64,000 bases of DNA from NCBI GenBank assembly GCA_011109175.1, contig RDEW01000043.1:186001-250000 (forward strand), given 5' to 3'. The stretch is from Dicyema japonicum (lineage: Eukaryota > Dicyemida > Rhombozoa > Dicyemidae). Positions 56,220 to 64,000 of this stretch are shown piece by piece; within the stretch, counting starts at the first letter, position 1, and each line of letters opens with the position of its first letter. The notes under the pieces were generated by a model. It was not told the origin of the DNA. It saw only the letters and a list, made by a program, of their open reading frames with translations, and ran no database searches. The translations under genes and the position numbers were made by a program.

Positions 56220-56590
56220 ATTTTGACACACATAACGCAAGTGATAATGGTATGGAGTTTACAGCTGAAATAATAACTACACTTTCTGGATTGTGGAATG
56301 GAATTACCATTGTTCATGAAATTTTTATATTACTTTTATTTTAATTATCAGAAGACCTCGTCACCCTCAAAGTCAGGGATCAATAGAAAGCAAATTGCGA
56401 TATCAAAGATATACTTTGTGCATGGATGTCCCAAAATAAGACTTTGGATTGGACTATTGGAATCAATTTTGTACAGTTCTCAAAAATTCATCCTATCGTA
56501 CAACTATAAAACAATTCCCATATTCTGCTCTGTTCGGTGAAGATATGAGAATTGGATTACGATCAACAAATTTACACCAAGATTTTTTCA
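56220..56590 (+). pseudogene. Ginger/KRBA2-like DDE integrase fragment
   Basis: Shifted frames read SDNGMEFTAEIITTLSGLWN (56240-56300), then RRPRHPQSQGSIESKLRYQ (56350-56400) and KQFPYSALFGEDMRIGLR (56505-56565). The order SDNGxEF..WP..IVHGRPRHPQSQGSVE..SPYELLFG is that of Ginger-type transposases and KRBA2-like integrases, containing the second catalytic Asp and the Glu. About 20 bases are inserted between the first two blocks. Too short to tell whether it came from a DNA transposon or an LTR element. Confidence 0.6.
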
Positions 56591-56889
56591 AAAAATAATG
56601 AAGATGATTTAAGTGAAATATGGATTTATATTGACAAAAATAGATGCAAATGATTAAAAAATAATTATAAATGCTATATCAGATGTCACAAAAATAACAA
56701 CTGCTTAAATCAACTTCAATAATTATTTTAAAAAATTTTTGTGACATTTTTAACCATTTTAACCCGAAACAATAATAGTCTTATCTTTCTACGTCAGGCT
56801 GACCATAATCAGATTAGATCAAAATAAGTGAGAAAACTTATTACAATTTTAATTTAGTCAATTCATGAAATGACTGAATCATTTTCTAG

Positions 56890-56992
56890 TCTACTCCAGT
56901 GGCTACTACAGTTGATCTCTGTTGCAATCGTGAGAGGTAGCGCAACGTCGATAGTTTGGCTGGGTCCACTTTGGATGGATGGCAGTTTTAAT
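56890..56992 (+). mobile_element. Family B LINE, 5'-truncated 3' end
   Basis: About 100 bp nearly the same as the end of the intact copy (18015-18114), for example TTGATCTCTGTTGCAATCGT and GGATGGATGGCAGTTTTAA. Similarity ends after TTTTAA, the element's stop codon region. It is a very recent or very conserved 5'-truncated insertion. Confidence 0.85.
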
Positions 56993-57089
56993 AAAAGAAT
57001 AAATTTGTGTTTAAATTTCATGAATTGACTGCAACATCAATTTTGTGAGTGGCAAGAAAAGCAAAAATTCAGTAAATATGTAAAGCAGT

Positions 57090-57317
57090 ATGTTGAGTAG
57101 AATAACATTTAGAAAAATCGTTTTTCAGGGACTAGTGTTCTGTCTACTAAGCCCGACGAGAATTTGGAATATCCAAATAGATCTTCGGGAGCGAATTAAT
57201 TGCGCTCGCTCAACAGCCGTCATCAAAAGGCTCGACTTGCATAAGGTTGAAGAACAGTTGATGGGGGAATATTTGTGTTCTTTGAGTTTATGGATTAAAT
57301 TTGTCATCCAAATTTAA
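57090..57317 (+). CDS. Unidentified short ORF
   Basis: A 75-codon frame with a coherent second half (PTRIWNIQIDLRERINCARS, then KRLDLHKVEEQLMGEYLCSL). The composition looks protein-coding and does not match the transposons here. A possible 25-nt GT..AG intron lies just upstream (ending near 57111), as in other host genes. I do not recognise it; it may be the last exon of a longer gene. Confidence 0.3.
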   Translation: MLSRITFRKIVFQGLVFCLLSPTRIWNIQIDLRERINCARSTAVIKRLDLHKVEEQLMGEYLCSLSLWIKFVIQI

Positions 57318-57319
57318 TT

Positions 57320-58040
57320 GATTTTTATAGTTTCAATAATTAATGATTTATTTGCTTTGGTCTTATTGTCATAGAGTTTTCATCAATACAATTGAAGTTA
57401 TCTTTGATTTCTTTATGCACATAGCGACAACTGACTGACTAATTTTGTAAGTCTAAAAGAAGAGTTTTTGAAAGAGAATATAATTCATAATAGTATAAAA
57501 ACTTTTCTGAATGGAAAGAACTGGTGGAGACTTTGATCCTTATTTTGTACATTTAATTATGACATAATTTGTCTCATCTATGTTTTTCATGTTTATAAAC
57601 ATTTGATCAATAAATTCCCGCTGTTTTCTTGATTAAGTGGAGTTTAGTATTAAAAATTATTTTTTACGAAATTAAATTTTTTTGAATAAACATTTTATAA
57701 TTGAAAAAAGAATTTTATTATTTTTAGTCAATTCAAGTAAAGGAAATTGGTAATGATCCACTAAAAGTAACGACCAAAAGCGGACGCTACAGAAATCAGT
57801 CAAATGATCTGTTGTGAAGAAATACAAGAAAAAAGATGGTCTGCTTTGTGGCCATCTAGTGAGTATTACGAAACTGATTGCCCGATTCTGTTGATATATT
57901 TTTGTAAAGCTCACCACGTTTACATGATTAGTAAGCCCAAAAAAGCTTAGATGCAAAATTAATAATTACTAAATATATAAATAATCAATAAACAACGTCA
58001 TAATTTATTTTAGTTTGTTAATTAGTAAGGATTTAGTAAA
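57320..58040. other. No confident gene
   Basis: AT-rich spacer downstream of 14-3-3. One 94-codon minus-strand frame (57672-57956) has no recognisable domain. Confidence 0.4.
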
Positions 58041-58042
58041 TA

Positions 58043-58881
58043 TTAGTTGGGTGAATCATTACTTGAATTATCAAACTCTTCTGATCCCAAGTCTAAATAG
58101 TAAGAGTTATCAAACTCCAAAGATTTATGTTGTCTTTGATAATCTGAACAATTCCAGCAGAATCATTGGTGGGAGATAGTGCATCACATGTGGAATCACA
58201 GAATATGTTTGAAATTGCAGAATTGGCAATGTTAAGGGCTCTTTTCTTGTCATTTAAAACTTCATAGTAAAAGACGGAAAAATTAAGAGCTATTCCAAGT
58301 CTAATAACGTTGGTTGGGTGAAGGTTCAGAGCCACAGATTCAGCGTTCACGTAAGATTGGAGACTCGCCGACACGTAATCTTCATTCGGAGACATAACCT
58401 CTGCTAAATATCGGTTGTAATCTCCAATCCTGCAAAAAATTTAAAATAAAAAACATCTTTTCAAAAAAAGCACGTGTCTCGATCGAAGAGTATTGACTTT
58501 CAATGAACTTTTTTCCATATTTGAGGACAAAATCTTTAATTTTAATGATTTCGCTGACGCACTGAGAGTAAAAGCTCACGAACCTTTTGCCGAATATCTG
58601 CTATGACTTTGGTAGAATATGAGCCAGAGTACTTTTCCCGACAAACGAGGACGTCCAAAACACGGATGGCATTTCGATGTTCCGTTATTTTTCTTTTGCA
58701 GCAGGAAAAAAAACAGTTTCTAATGAAATCAGGAATGTCGTCGATTGAATCACCGTCTAAAAAGTTTTTAAGAAGAATCATCGTGTCTGGTCAATTGAGT
58801 TAAAATACCTTTGGATCTCATTATTTGATCGCTTATATAAATTCCTAGTTGAGTATTCGGCCAAATTAAAGATTCAATCAT
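58043..58881 (-). CDS. 14-3-3 protein
   Basis: 14-3-3 proteins are dimeric phosphoserine/threonine adaptors. The minus-strand gene starts at 58881 and has four GT..AG introns of 22 (58787-58808), 22, 25 and 23 nt. Spliced length is 747 nt, or 248 residues plus stop (human isoforms 245-255). The clearest match is HPTNVIRLGIALNFSVFYYE followed by a diverged VQIIKDNINLW helix. After the last intron it ends in an acidic tail (SEEFDNSSNDSPN), typical of the family. Upstream, GDYNRYLAEV matches the family GDYYRYLAEV. The N-terminal half is divergent: the usual NLLSVAYKNVxGxRRxSWR region reads DFIRNCFFSCCKRKITEHRN, though the Arg/Lys positions are roughly kept. This may be a fast-evolving paralogue. 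Confidence 0.92.
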
Positions 58882-59034
58882 CGAGTTTATTTATACCTTT
58901 TATATTTAATTTTATAAATTTTTTACTAACTTTAAATTAAATAAAAATTAATATATATTTTCAATTCTTCATTTTTTCGTGATTAATATTTTAATTTTAA
59001 GTTTTTAACTATTATTGTAAGACAACATAGAATC

Positions 59035-61107
59035 ATGACTGAGAAGAAGCTCTGGTCTCAGCCGCTGCTGGTGACAAACTACCAAAAACATATAAAGAAC
59101 CACCTATATACATTGCCAGCTAATATGACTATACAAGACCTATGGGATCAGACCAAAAGCATTATTTGCCTTGCCGCAAACACCCACCTTGGAGTGAGAC
59201 GGCAGACAACCGGAAATATGTCACTTGGCCATCCAGACTCCTTATTACTGGCAAAACAACAACGAGAAATATGGATACAGAGTCTAAACACGACGGATAT
59301 ACATATCAAAAACAAACTACGAACTGAACGAAATATTATCAAGAGAAGAATCATGAAGCTTAATAATGAACACTCGAAGGATGTCTTCCTATCACATCTT
59401 AGAGAGCTGGAGCAACTAAAGGACAATGCACAAATGTTCGCTGCAGTCCGACTAATGCGAGGAAAGAAAAAAGCGACAGTACATGTTATGGATGGGAAGG
59501 GGAAACTTATCTTAAAACCAGACGAACAGATCGAATTGATTGCTGCCCATTTTGAAAAACTGTTCAATGCGAACGGCCAAGAACTGGCCCCTTTCATCGG
59601 AGAACCGCGGATGCTGGAAACAATTATCACATCTAAGGAAGTTCAGAGTGCGTGCAGTAAGCTAAAGAATCACAGGAGCGCTGGACCAGACAACATCCCT
59701 CCCGAACTGCTGAAATATGGACCTATGCGTCTATTCGAAACCATTGCGACATTGTTAAATGGAATGTTTACATCCAACTCTGTCCTACCACTGGGGAAAG
59801 GGACATTGATACCTATACAAAAGCCTAACAAACCAAAGGGACCACTAGAAAGCCTACGCCCAGTCATATTGTTAAACACATTACGAAAAGTTCTTGCATC
59901 TGTTGCTTTGGACCGCTTAAAACATCCTGCAGGAAATTACCTATCAGCATGCCATAGTGGATTTCGTGAAGGAAGGTCGACAGCGGACATTCTGTGGAGC
60001 CACAGGTGGCGGTGTGCAACGGCTCAAAGATACAAAAATGCCACGACCATCCTGGGGATCGATATGTCAAGAGCTTTCGACACCATTAGCCGACACAAGC
60101 TAATGGTTGTCCTTCATCAATTTGTGGACCAATCATTGCTACGGATAATCAGAGTACTTCTCTCAAGTACTGAACTGTCAGTCCGAATTGGGAGAACTCT
60201 ATCCCGACCATTCAAAACTACAATCGGCACTCCTCAGGGAGACTCCCTCTCCCCCTTACTATTTGTGATATATCTCGAAGCTGCACTAAAGGATCTAAGA
60301 ACTTGCTATGAAGGAAAAATAAACGAAGTCGTATACGCGGATGATGTGGATTTTATATCCGAGGATACAGAAGCTCTCACACATCTGCTGGAAAATGCAC
60401 CGGACAAACTGGGGGAATGGTTCCTCATCGTTAACCGGGCCAAAACGGAAATCACGGAAATCAAAAGAATGGACAACATCCTTAATGAACGTTGGCGACA
60501 TGTTAATAAGCTTGGATCCCTACTGGGGGACACAGAAGACATCATCAAAAGGAAAACACTTGCAGGAGTAGCAATGCGAAAACTCAAAAAGGGATGGCTG
60601 AAAGGACTAGATGTCAATCTGCGGATACGCATGTACAATGCATTTGTGAAACCGATACTGACATACAATGCTGGTACTTGGGCCTGTACAGGTGCGGAAT
60701 CAATGGCTCTCGATGGGTTCCACAGAAAACAGCTTAGAGTATTATTTGGCATGCAGTGGCCAGCCAGAATCTCGAATACCGGTATTTACAAAAAATGCAA
60801 GAGTAGGCCTCTAAGCCTGGAAATCACTGACGCCCGGTGGAGACTGTTTGGTCACGTACTACGCATGGATCTTGCTGCCCCGGCTAATGTGGCGATGGAG
60901 GACCATTTCATGTTCGAGGGCAAATGCTTCCGTGGCAGACCAAGGATGACCCTACCTATCATGCTGCACAAAGACCTCCAAAGGATGAAGAAATGCCTAA
61001 AGACGGGAGACGATCTGGACATGCTGAGATCGACTGCGTGTAACCGTGGAGGATGGAAGAGGCTAACTAATAACATTGTTTCTTGTATTGCACATGCTTT
61101 GCTATAA
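59035..61107 (+). CDS. Reverse transcriptase of the truncated family A LINE
   Basis: An open frame of 690 codons. Residues 1-170 are the linker between endonuclease and RT. RT motifs: LIPIQKPNKPKGPLESLRPV near 260, motif A ILGIDMSRAFDTISR near 341, motif B GTPQGDSLSPLLFVIYLEAA near 400, motif C VYADDVDFIS near 432. A C-terminal block follows (WRLFGHVLRMD near 602, FRGRPRMTLP near 633) ending MSCIAHALL-like at 61107. The start codon is chimeric: A and T come from the target-site duplication and G from the element, so translation start is accidental. All catalytic residues are intact. Confidence 0.9.
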   Translation: MTEKKLWSQPLLVTNYQKHIKNHLYTLPANMTIQDLWDQTKSIICLAANTHLGVRRQTTGNMSLGHPDSLLLAKQQREIWIQSLNTTDIHIKNKLRTERNIIKRRIMKLNNEHSKDVFLSHLRELEQLKDNAQMFAAVRLMRGKKKATVHVMDGKGKLILKPDEQIELIAAHFEKLFNANGQELAPFIGEPRMLETIITSKEVQSACSKLKNHRSAGPDNIPPELLKYGPMRLFETIATLLNGMFTSNSVLPLGKGTLIPIQKPNKPKGPLESLRPVILLNTLRKVLASVALDRLKHPAGNYLSACHSGFREGRSTADILWSHRWRCATAQRYKNATTILGIDMSRAFDTISRHKLMVVLHQFVDQSLLRIIRVLLSSTELSVRIGRTLSRPFKTTIGTPQGDSLSPLLFVIYLEAALKDLRTCYEGKINEVVYADDVDFISEDTEALTHLLENAPDKLGEWFLIVNRAKTEITEIKRMDNILNERWRHVNKLGSLLGDTEDIIKRKTLAGVAMRKLKKGWLKGLDVNLRIRMYNAFVKPILTYNAGTWACTGAESMALDGFHRKQLRVLFGMQWPARISNTGIYKKCKSRPLSLEITDARWRLFGHVLRMDLAAPANVAMEDHFMFEGKCFRGRPRMTLPIMLHKDLQRMKKCLKTGDDLDMLRSTACNRGGWKRLTNNIVSCIAHALL

Positions 61108-61148
61108 CTATTATGGCAAGGCGATAAGTGCTGTAATAATAATAATAT
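59037..61148 (+). mobile_element. Family A LINE, recent 5'-truncated insertion with 13-bp target-site duplication
   Basis: The insertion is bounded by AACATAGAATCAT at 59024-59036 and at 61149-61161, a perfect 13-bp duplication. It ends in GGCGATAAGTGCTGTAATAA and (AAT)n. The endonuclease domain is absent, so it was truncated at integration and cannot move on its own. Undamaged coding sequence and a perfect duplication indicate a young insertion. Confidence 0.94.
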
Positions 61149-61189
61149 AACATAGAATCATATTACAAAACTCCATTCGTGCCACGTTT

Positions 61190-61893
61190 GTATGATCCTC
61201 GATACCACTCTCTCCTTCCTCTTATATTCAATGCTAAACTCCTCTGACTGCTGAGGTCTTCACCTGCCCTTAGTGTTCTTTTGCAGTCTCAAATCTCCAT
61301 GAAAGCTTTATTAAGCGAACCGCCTCTGAACTTCTCTTCAAAGAATTCTTCCAAGATAATGTTTGTTTGCATATCTCGCTCTATAGTTTTTTTAGCGCAT
61401 CTTCATGATCAGAATTCCAGAAGACCATCTTTTGTAAATGTTTCACTCCTTACATGATTTGACCACTTTAGTTTTAAGAGAGACCTAAGTTGGTTCCTAT
61501 GAAAATAGTCGACTATCGAAATTACCCATGTTCCCGAGTTATACGTAAGATCGTCTCACGAAAGGTTTCATACAATCTGAGTCGGAGTGATGGGCATACT
61601 AGACGCTTTTGGATCCATCCTTTCAAAAGCTTTTGCATGGTCACAGTAGATAACAATTTCCTTCTGGCAATGTCTTCGGAGTACACAAGAAGCAAGTCAA
61701 GTTTTGTGGTCTTCCTTCAGTTTTCGGTACTGCGTGGTTCCATCCGCTTGATCTCGACGATATTTGTCTTGGAAGGGTTCATTAATACAGATTATTTATC
61801 CAGGGGTCTGGTGCTACCTCCATGAGACGAATAAGTGCATCTTTGCTACTTGGAACATGTCATCATAATCGGCGTAAACAATTTTCATAAATA
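61190..61893 (-). mobile_element. Family A LINE (3' side), split by Tigger insertion
   Basis: The minus strand reads KIVYADYDDMFQVAKM near 61880 (RT motif C with one residue inserted), IKRME-type and TITMQKLLKGWIQK-like blocks in shifted frames, then decayed C-terminal text to about 61190. It continues on the other side of the transposon at 63560. Confidence 0.75.
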
Positions 61894-63559
61894 CAGTCGA
61901 CCCCGTATTGGGGCACCAAGTGCCCCAAAAAGCGGGGGTGCCCCAAAAACAGGGGTTTAATAAAACAGAGATTTTAAACATCAAAAATCAATTATAGAAA
62001 AATAATCAGTTAATTTATCCCAGTTATCCTTTTACTTCTTACATTTTTCATAAAATTAAGTCGAAAATCGTAAAATTCTTTGAGCATTTCAGGAGATATG
62101 TAAAAAATTTTCTTCTCTAGCTGATCAAGAGAATCTTGCGTTTCTCTTTAGAATTGTTTCCATGTTATTGTTTTCTAAACCTTCGTTGTAAATATTATCA
62201 ACGAATTCGTCACTTTCCCCATTCAATGTTTCGTTTACGGCATTGTTGATCATTTCTTCTGTAATGGTATCTTCAATTTTTACGGAATCACGAATCTTTT
62301 CAATTTGATTCCAACAATTAAATATTAAACTTGGATCAAGTTTTTCCCAGCTTTTAGAAATTAGCAGAATTACATGACGAAGGTTTATTTTGTTTATCAA
62401 CCGTTTGAATTCATCATCATCCTCCTCAAAACACAAATACTGAATCAGATAATTTGAGTAATAATCTTTAAAGGTCTTGATAATTCCCATATCCAATGGT
62501 TGCAAATACGGTGTTGTATTTTTTGGCAAAAATAAAAACTCAATATTTGAGCATTCAATAGTTTTATGACATCCCGCATTATCAAGCAATATTAATACTT
62601 TTCTGTTGATTGTATAAAATCTTTCATTTATCCGAGTCAACCAGCTCATAAAAATATTTCCAGTCATCCATGCATTTTTAGAGGATGAATATGAAATTCC
62701 AAAATCTTTCACATTGAAATTTTTGAGACATCGAGGGTTTTTAAATTTTCCAACAATCAATGGCTCAAGTTTTTCCCCCATGGAATTGCAACAAAGAAGT
62801 ACAGTGACTCTTTCTTTTCCCTGTTTAAAGCCAAAAGTATCGTCATTTATTCCGACAAACGACTTTCGTGGAGTCCTTTTTATATAAAGAGCAGTTTCAT
62901 CACAATTAAAAACATTTTGTCTTCCATATTGAATAATTTTCTCATCAAGAATTTTAAAAAACTCATTGATGTAAGTCAAGTCACATGAATTTTTTTCTCC
63001 ACAAATTGATTTAAATTTCAGTTCATGTCGCTTTTTAAATCTGTCAAGCCAGCCGTTTGAAGCTTTGAAAGTATCAAATCCAATTTTTGAAGCCGTATAT
63101 AAGGCAATTTTCTTTATGAAAGGACCTGATATTGGAACCTTATCTTCGCGTAGTTTCTGAAATATTTCAAAAACTTGATCATCGAATTTAGATTTCTCAC
63201 AATAAGGCATAGGATCCTCATCCGTGTTTACAGTTCCTTGTTCAAGAAAAGGTACAATTGTTTTTTTTATTCGCGAAATCATGCCTTTACTAGTTTTGTA
63301 TTTTTTAATTATCTGTCTTTCAGATAATTTGTTCTTCAATATCAATTTAATATATAATTAATTTTTTTATTAATAAAATATAATTTATTTTATTATAATT
63401 ATTCCCACAATTTTATAGTGCCCCAAAATTTCCATATTTTTTATCGATTTTCCATTTTACTCTGCCAAAATGTTGGCCAAAAAAATGCCCAAAATGCGGG
63501 GGTGCCCCAAAATCCGAGGGTGCCCCCCTTGGGGTCTGCCTCAATTCGGGGTCGGACTG
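61894..63559 (-). mobile_element. Tigger/pogo DNA transposon, both ends present
   Basis: 1666 bp. The ends are inverted repeats: left CAGTCGACCCCGTATTGGGG, right (reverse complement) CAGTCCGACCCCGAATTGAG. TA dinucleotides at 61892-61893 and 63560-63561 are the target duplication. Subterminal regions on both sides repeat GGGGTGCCCCAAAA. One transposase ORF lies inside on the minus strand. It sits within the RT of a family A LINE. Confidence 0.93.
62125..63345 (-). CDS. Tigger/pogo transposase
   Basis: A 406-codon open frame. A helix-turn-helix at the start (LSERQIIKKYKTSKGMISRI) is followed by a CENP-B-like DNA-binding region (WLDRFKKRH) and the DDE_1 core: VFNCDETALYIKR (first Asp), KVLILLDNAGCHKTIE (second Asp) and [19 protein letters not shown] (third Asp, 29 residues after the second), a DDD triad typical of pogo/Tigger. 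The C-terminus is acidic. The frame opens at a TTG; no ATG precedes codon 22 before an upstream in-frame stop near 63360, so the natural start may lie across an intron or be lost. The triad is intact. Confidence 0.92.
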   Translation of the reverse strand: MILKNKLSERQIIKKYKTSKGMISRIKKTIVPFLEQGTVNTDEDPMPYCEKSKFDDQVFEIFQKLREDKVPISGPFIKKIALYTASKIGFDTFKASNGWLDRFKKRHELKFKSICGEKNSCDLTYINEFFKILDEKIIQYGRQNVFNCDETALYIKRTPRKSFVGINDDTFGFKQGKERVTVLLCCNSMGEKLEPLIVGKFKNPRCLKNFNVKDFGISYSSSKNAWMTGNIFMSWLTRINERFYTINRKVLILLDNAGCHKTIECSNIEFLFLPKNTTPYLQPLDMGIIKTFKDYYSNYLIQYLCFEEDDDEFKRLINKINLRHVILLISKSWEKLDPSLIFNCWNQIEKIRDSVKIEDTITEEMINNAVNETLNGESDEFVDNIYNEGLENNNMETILKRNARFS

Positions 63560-64000
63560 TATCGTCGCTGTAATAATCCCGGAGATCTAGTAGATAAGAT
63601 TCAAGGTACACAGCGAACAATAGCGGAGAGAGGGACTCTCCTTGAGGTGTGTCTACAGTTATCTCAATTTCTTTCTAAATACATTTTTAATACGCATTCG
63701 AACACTTTGTTTGACAGGAGTATCCGTATTGGAGTGACCTAGTCCAGGAAACTTTTCAGCACTTAAATGAGTTTTCTTACACGAACAGTTCGAAAGCACT
63801 GGTGAGATCATTTAAAGGAATAGTCCTTGAACCTTGGAATCTTTGCTGAATAGCAAAATGTCACCTATGGCAACATACTACATCAGCTGTTGATCTCCCA
63901 GTCCTGAACTGACTATGGCTTTGAGCTAAGTACCCACCACTAGCCCGTGGCCGATTAAGTACGGTCAGGACAAAGAACTTCCTCAGGGTATTTAGAAGGA
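63560..64000 (-). mobile_element. Family A LINE (5' side), split by Tigger insertion
   Basis: The minus strand reads SPLLFAVYLESYLLDLRDYY near 63640-63570 (RT motif B end), then upstream decayed text to the window edge. Joined across the transposon it continues into the YADYDD block at 61880. The element extends beyond the window. Confidence 0.75.

Noticed and set aside
55833-56273. Plus-strand ORF of 146 codons
   Set aside because: It lies opposite the ORF1-like LINE frame with zinc knuckles on the minus strand and has no recognisable domain.
56220-56590. Integrated retrovirus
   Set aside because: Only an integrase fragment of Ginger/KRBA2 type is present; no gag, protease, RT or LTR accompanies it.

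Overview
The window is eukaryotic, AT-rich and crowded with transposable elements. It most likely comes from a dicyemid mesozoan (Dicyema-like parasite of cephalopod kidneys). The main evidence is intron size. Nine host genes can be assembled by hand, and in eight of them every intron I can place is a GT..AG intron of 21-28 nt. Only the tropomyosin gene also has longer ones, up to 88 nt. Dicyemids are known for introns of this size. A ciliary gene (CFAP161) fits a ciliated animal. The species call is inference; the introns are read directly.

Host genes, left to right: intronless tRNA-Tyr (3266-3337); calmodulin (5813-6360, +); proteasome alpha-5 (11907-12747, -); CFAP161 (21570-22551, -); a RhoGAP-domain protein (26197-26979, +); NSUN2 tRNA/RNA m5C methyltransferase (28125-30182, -); deoxyribose-phosphate aldolase (35648-36581, +); tropomyosin with duplicated alternative exons (40357-42600, -); a short SPF45/RBM17-like G-patch splicing factor (48748-49236, -); 14-3-3 (58043-58881, -). 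When the short introns are removed, spliced lengths are whole numbers of codons and close to family norms (calmodulin 148 aa, PSMA5 240, CFAP161 288, 14-3-3 248). Five genes need one- or two-base corrections, mostly in homopolymer runs, which look like consensus errors.

The rest is mostly non-LTR retrotransposons. Family A is an APE-type LINE with a YADD reverse transcriptase and (TAA)n tail (1-1650, 14.2-15.1 kb, 20.1-20.6 kb, 59.0-61.1 kb, 61.2-64 kb). Family B has an N-terminal PHD finger, a YLDD reverse transcriptase and a C-terminal zinc knuckle plus restriction-like endonuclease; one copy has an intact 967-codon ORF (15211-18114) and at least a dozen copies are degraded. Family C is Jockey/CR1/I-like. 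R4/Dong-like remnants are also present. Two short repeat families occur: SINE1, with a tRNA-like head and a 3' tail shared with family A, and repeat 2, whose 3' end resembles family C. DNA transposons are an almost complete Tigger/pogo element (61894-63559, nested in a family A LINE), a decayed pogo copy, hAT remnants and a Ginger/KRBA2-like integrase fragment.

The most interesting locus is tropomyosin. Exons equivalent to vertebrate exons 4, 5, 6 and 8 are each present as two copies of identical length and phase, and there are two alternative 3'-terminal exons and two possible first exons. The three ultra-short introns between neighbouring alternative exons join only exons of the same set (canonical or divergent), which suggests two coordinated tropomyosin isoforms. 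A single N at 10756 separates two near-identical ~760-bp copies and probably marks an unresolved contig join.
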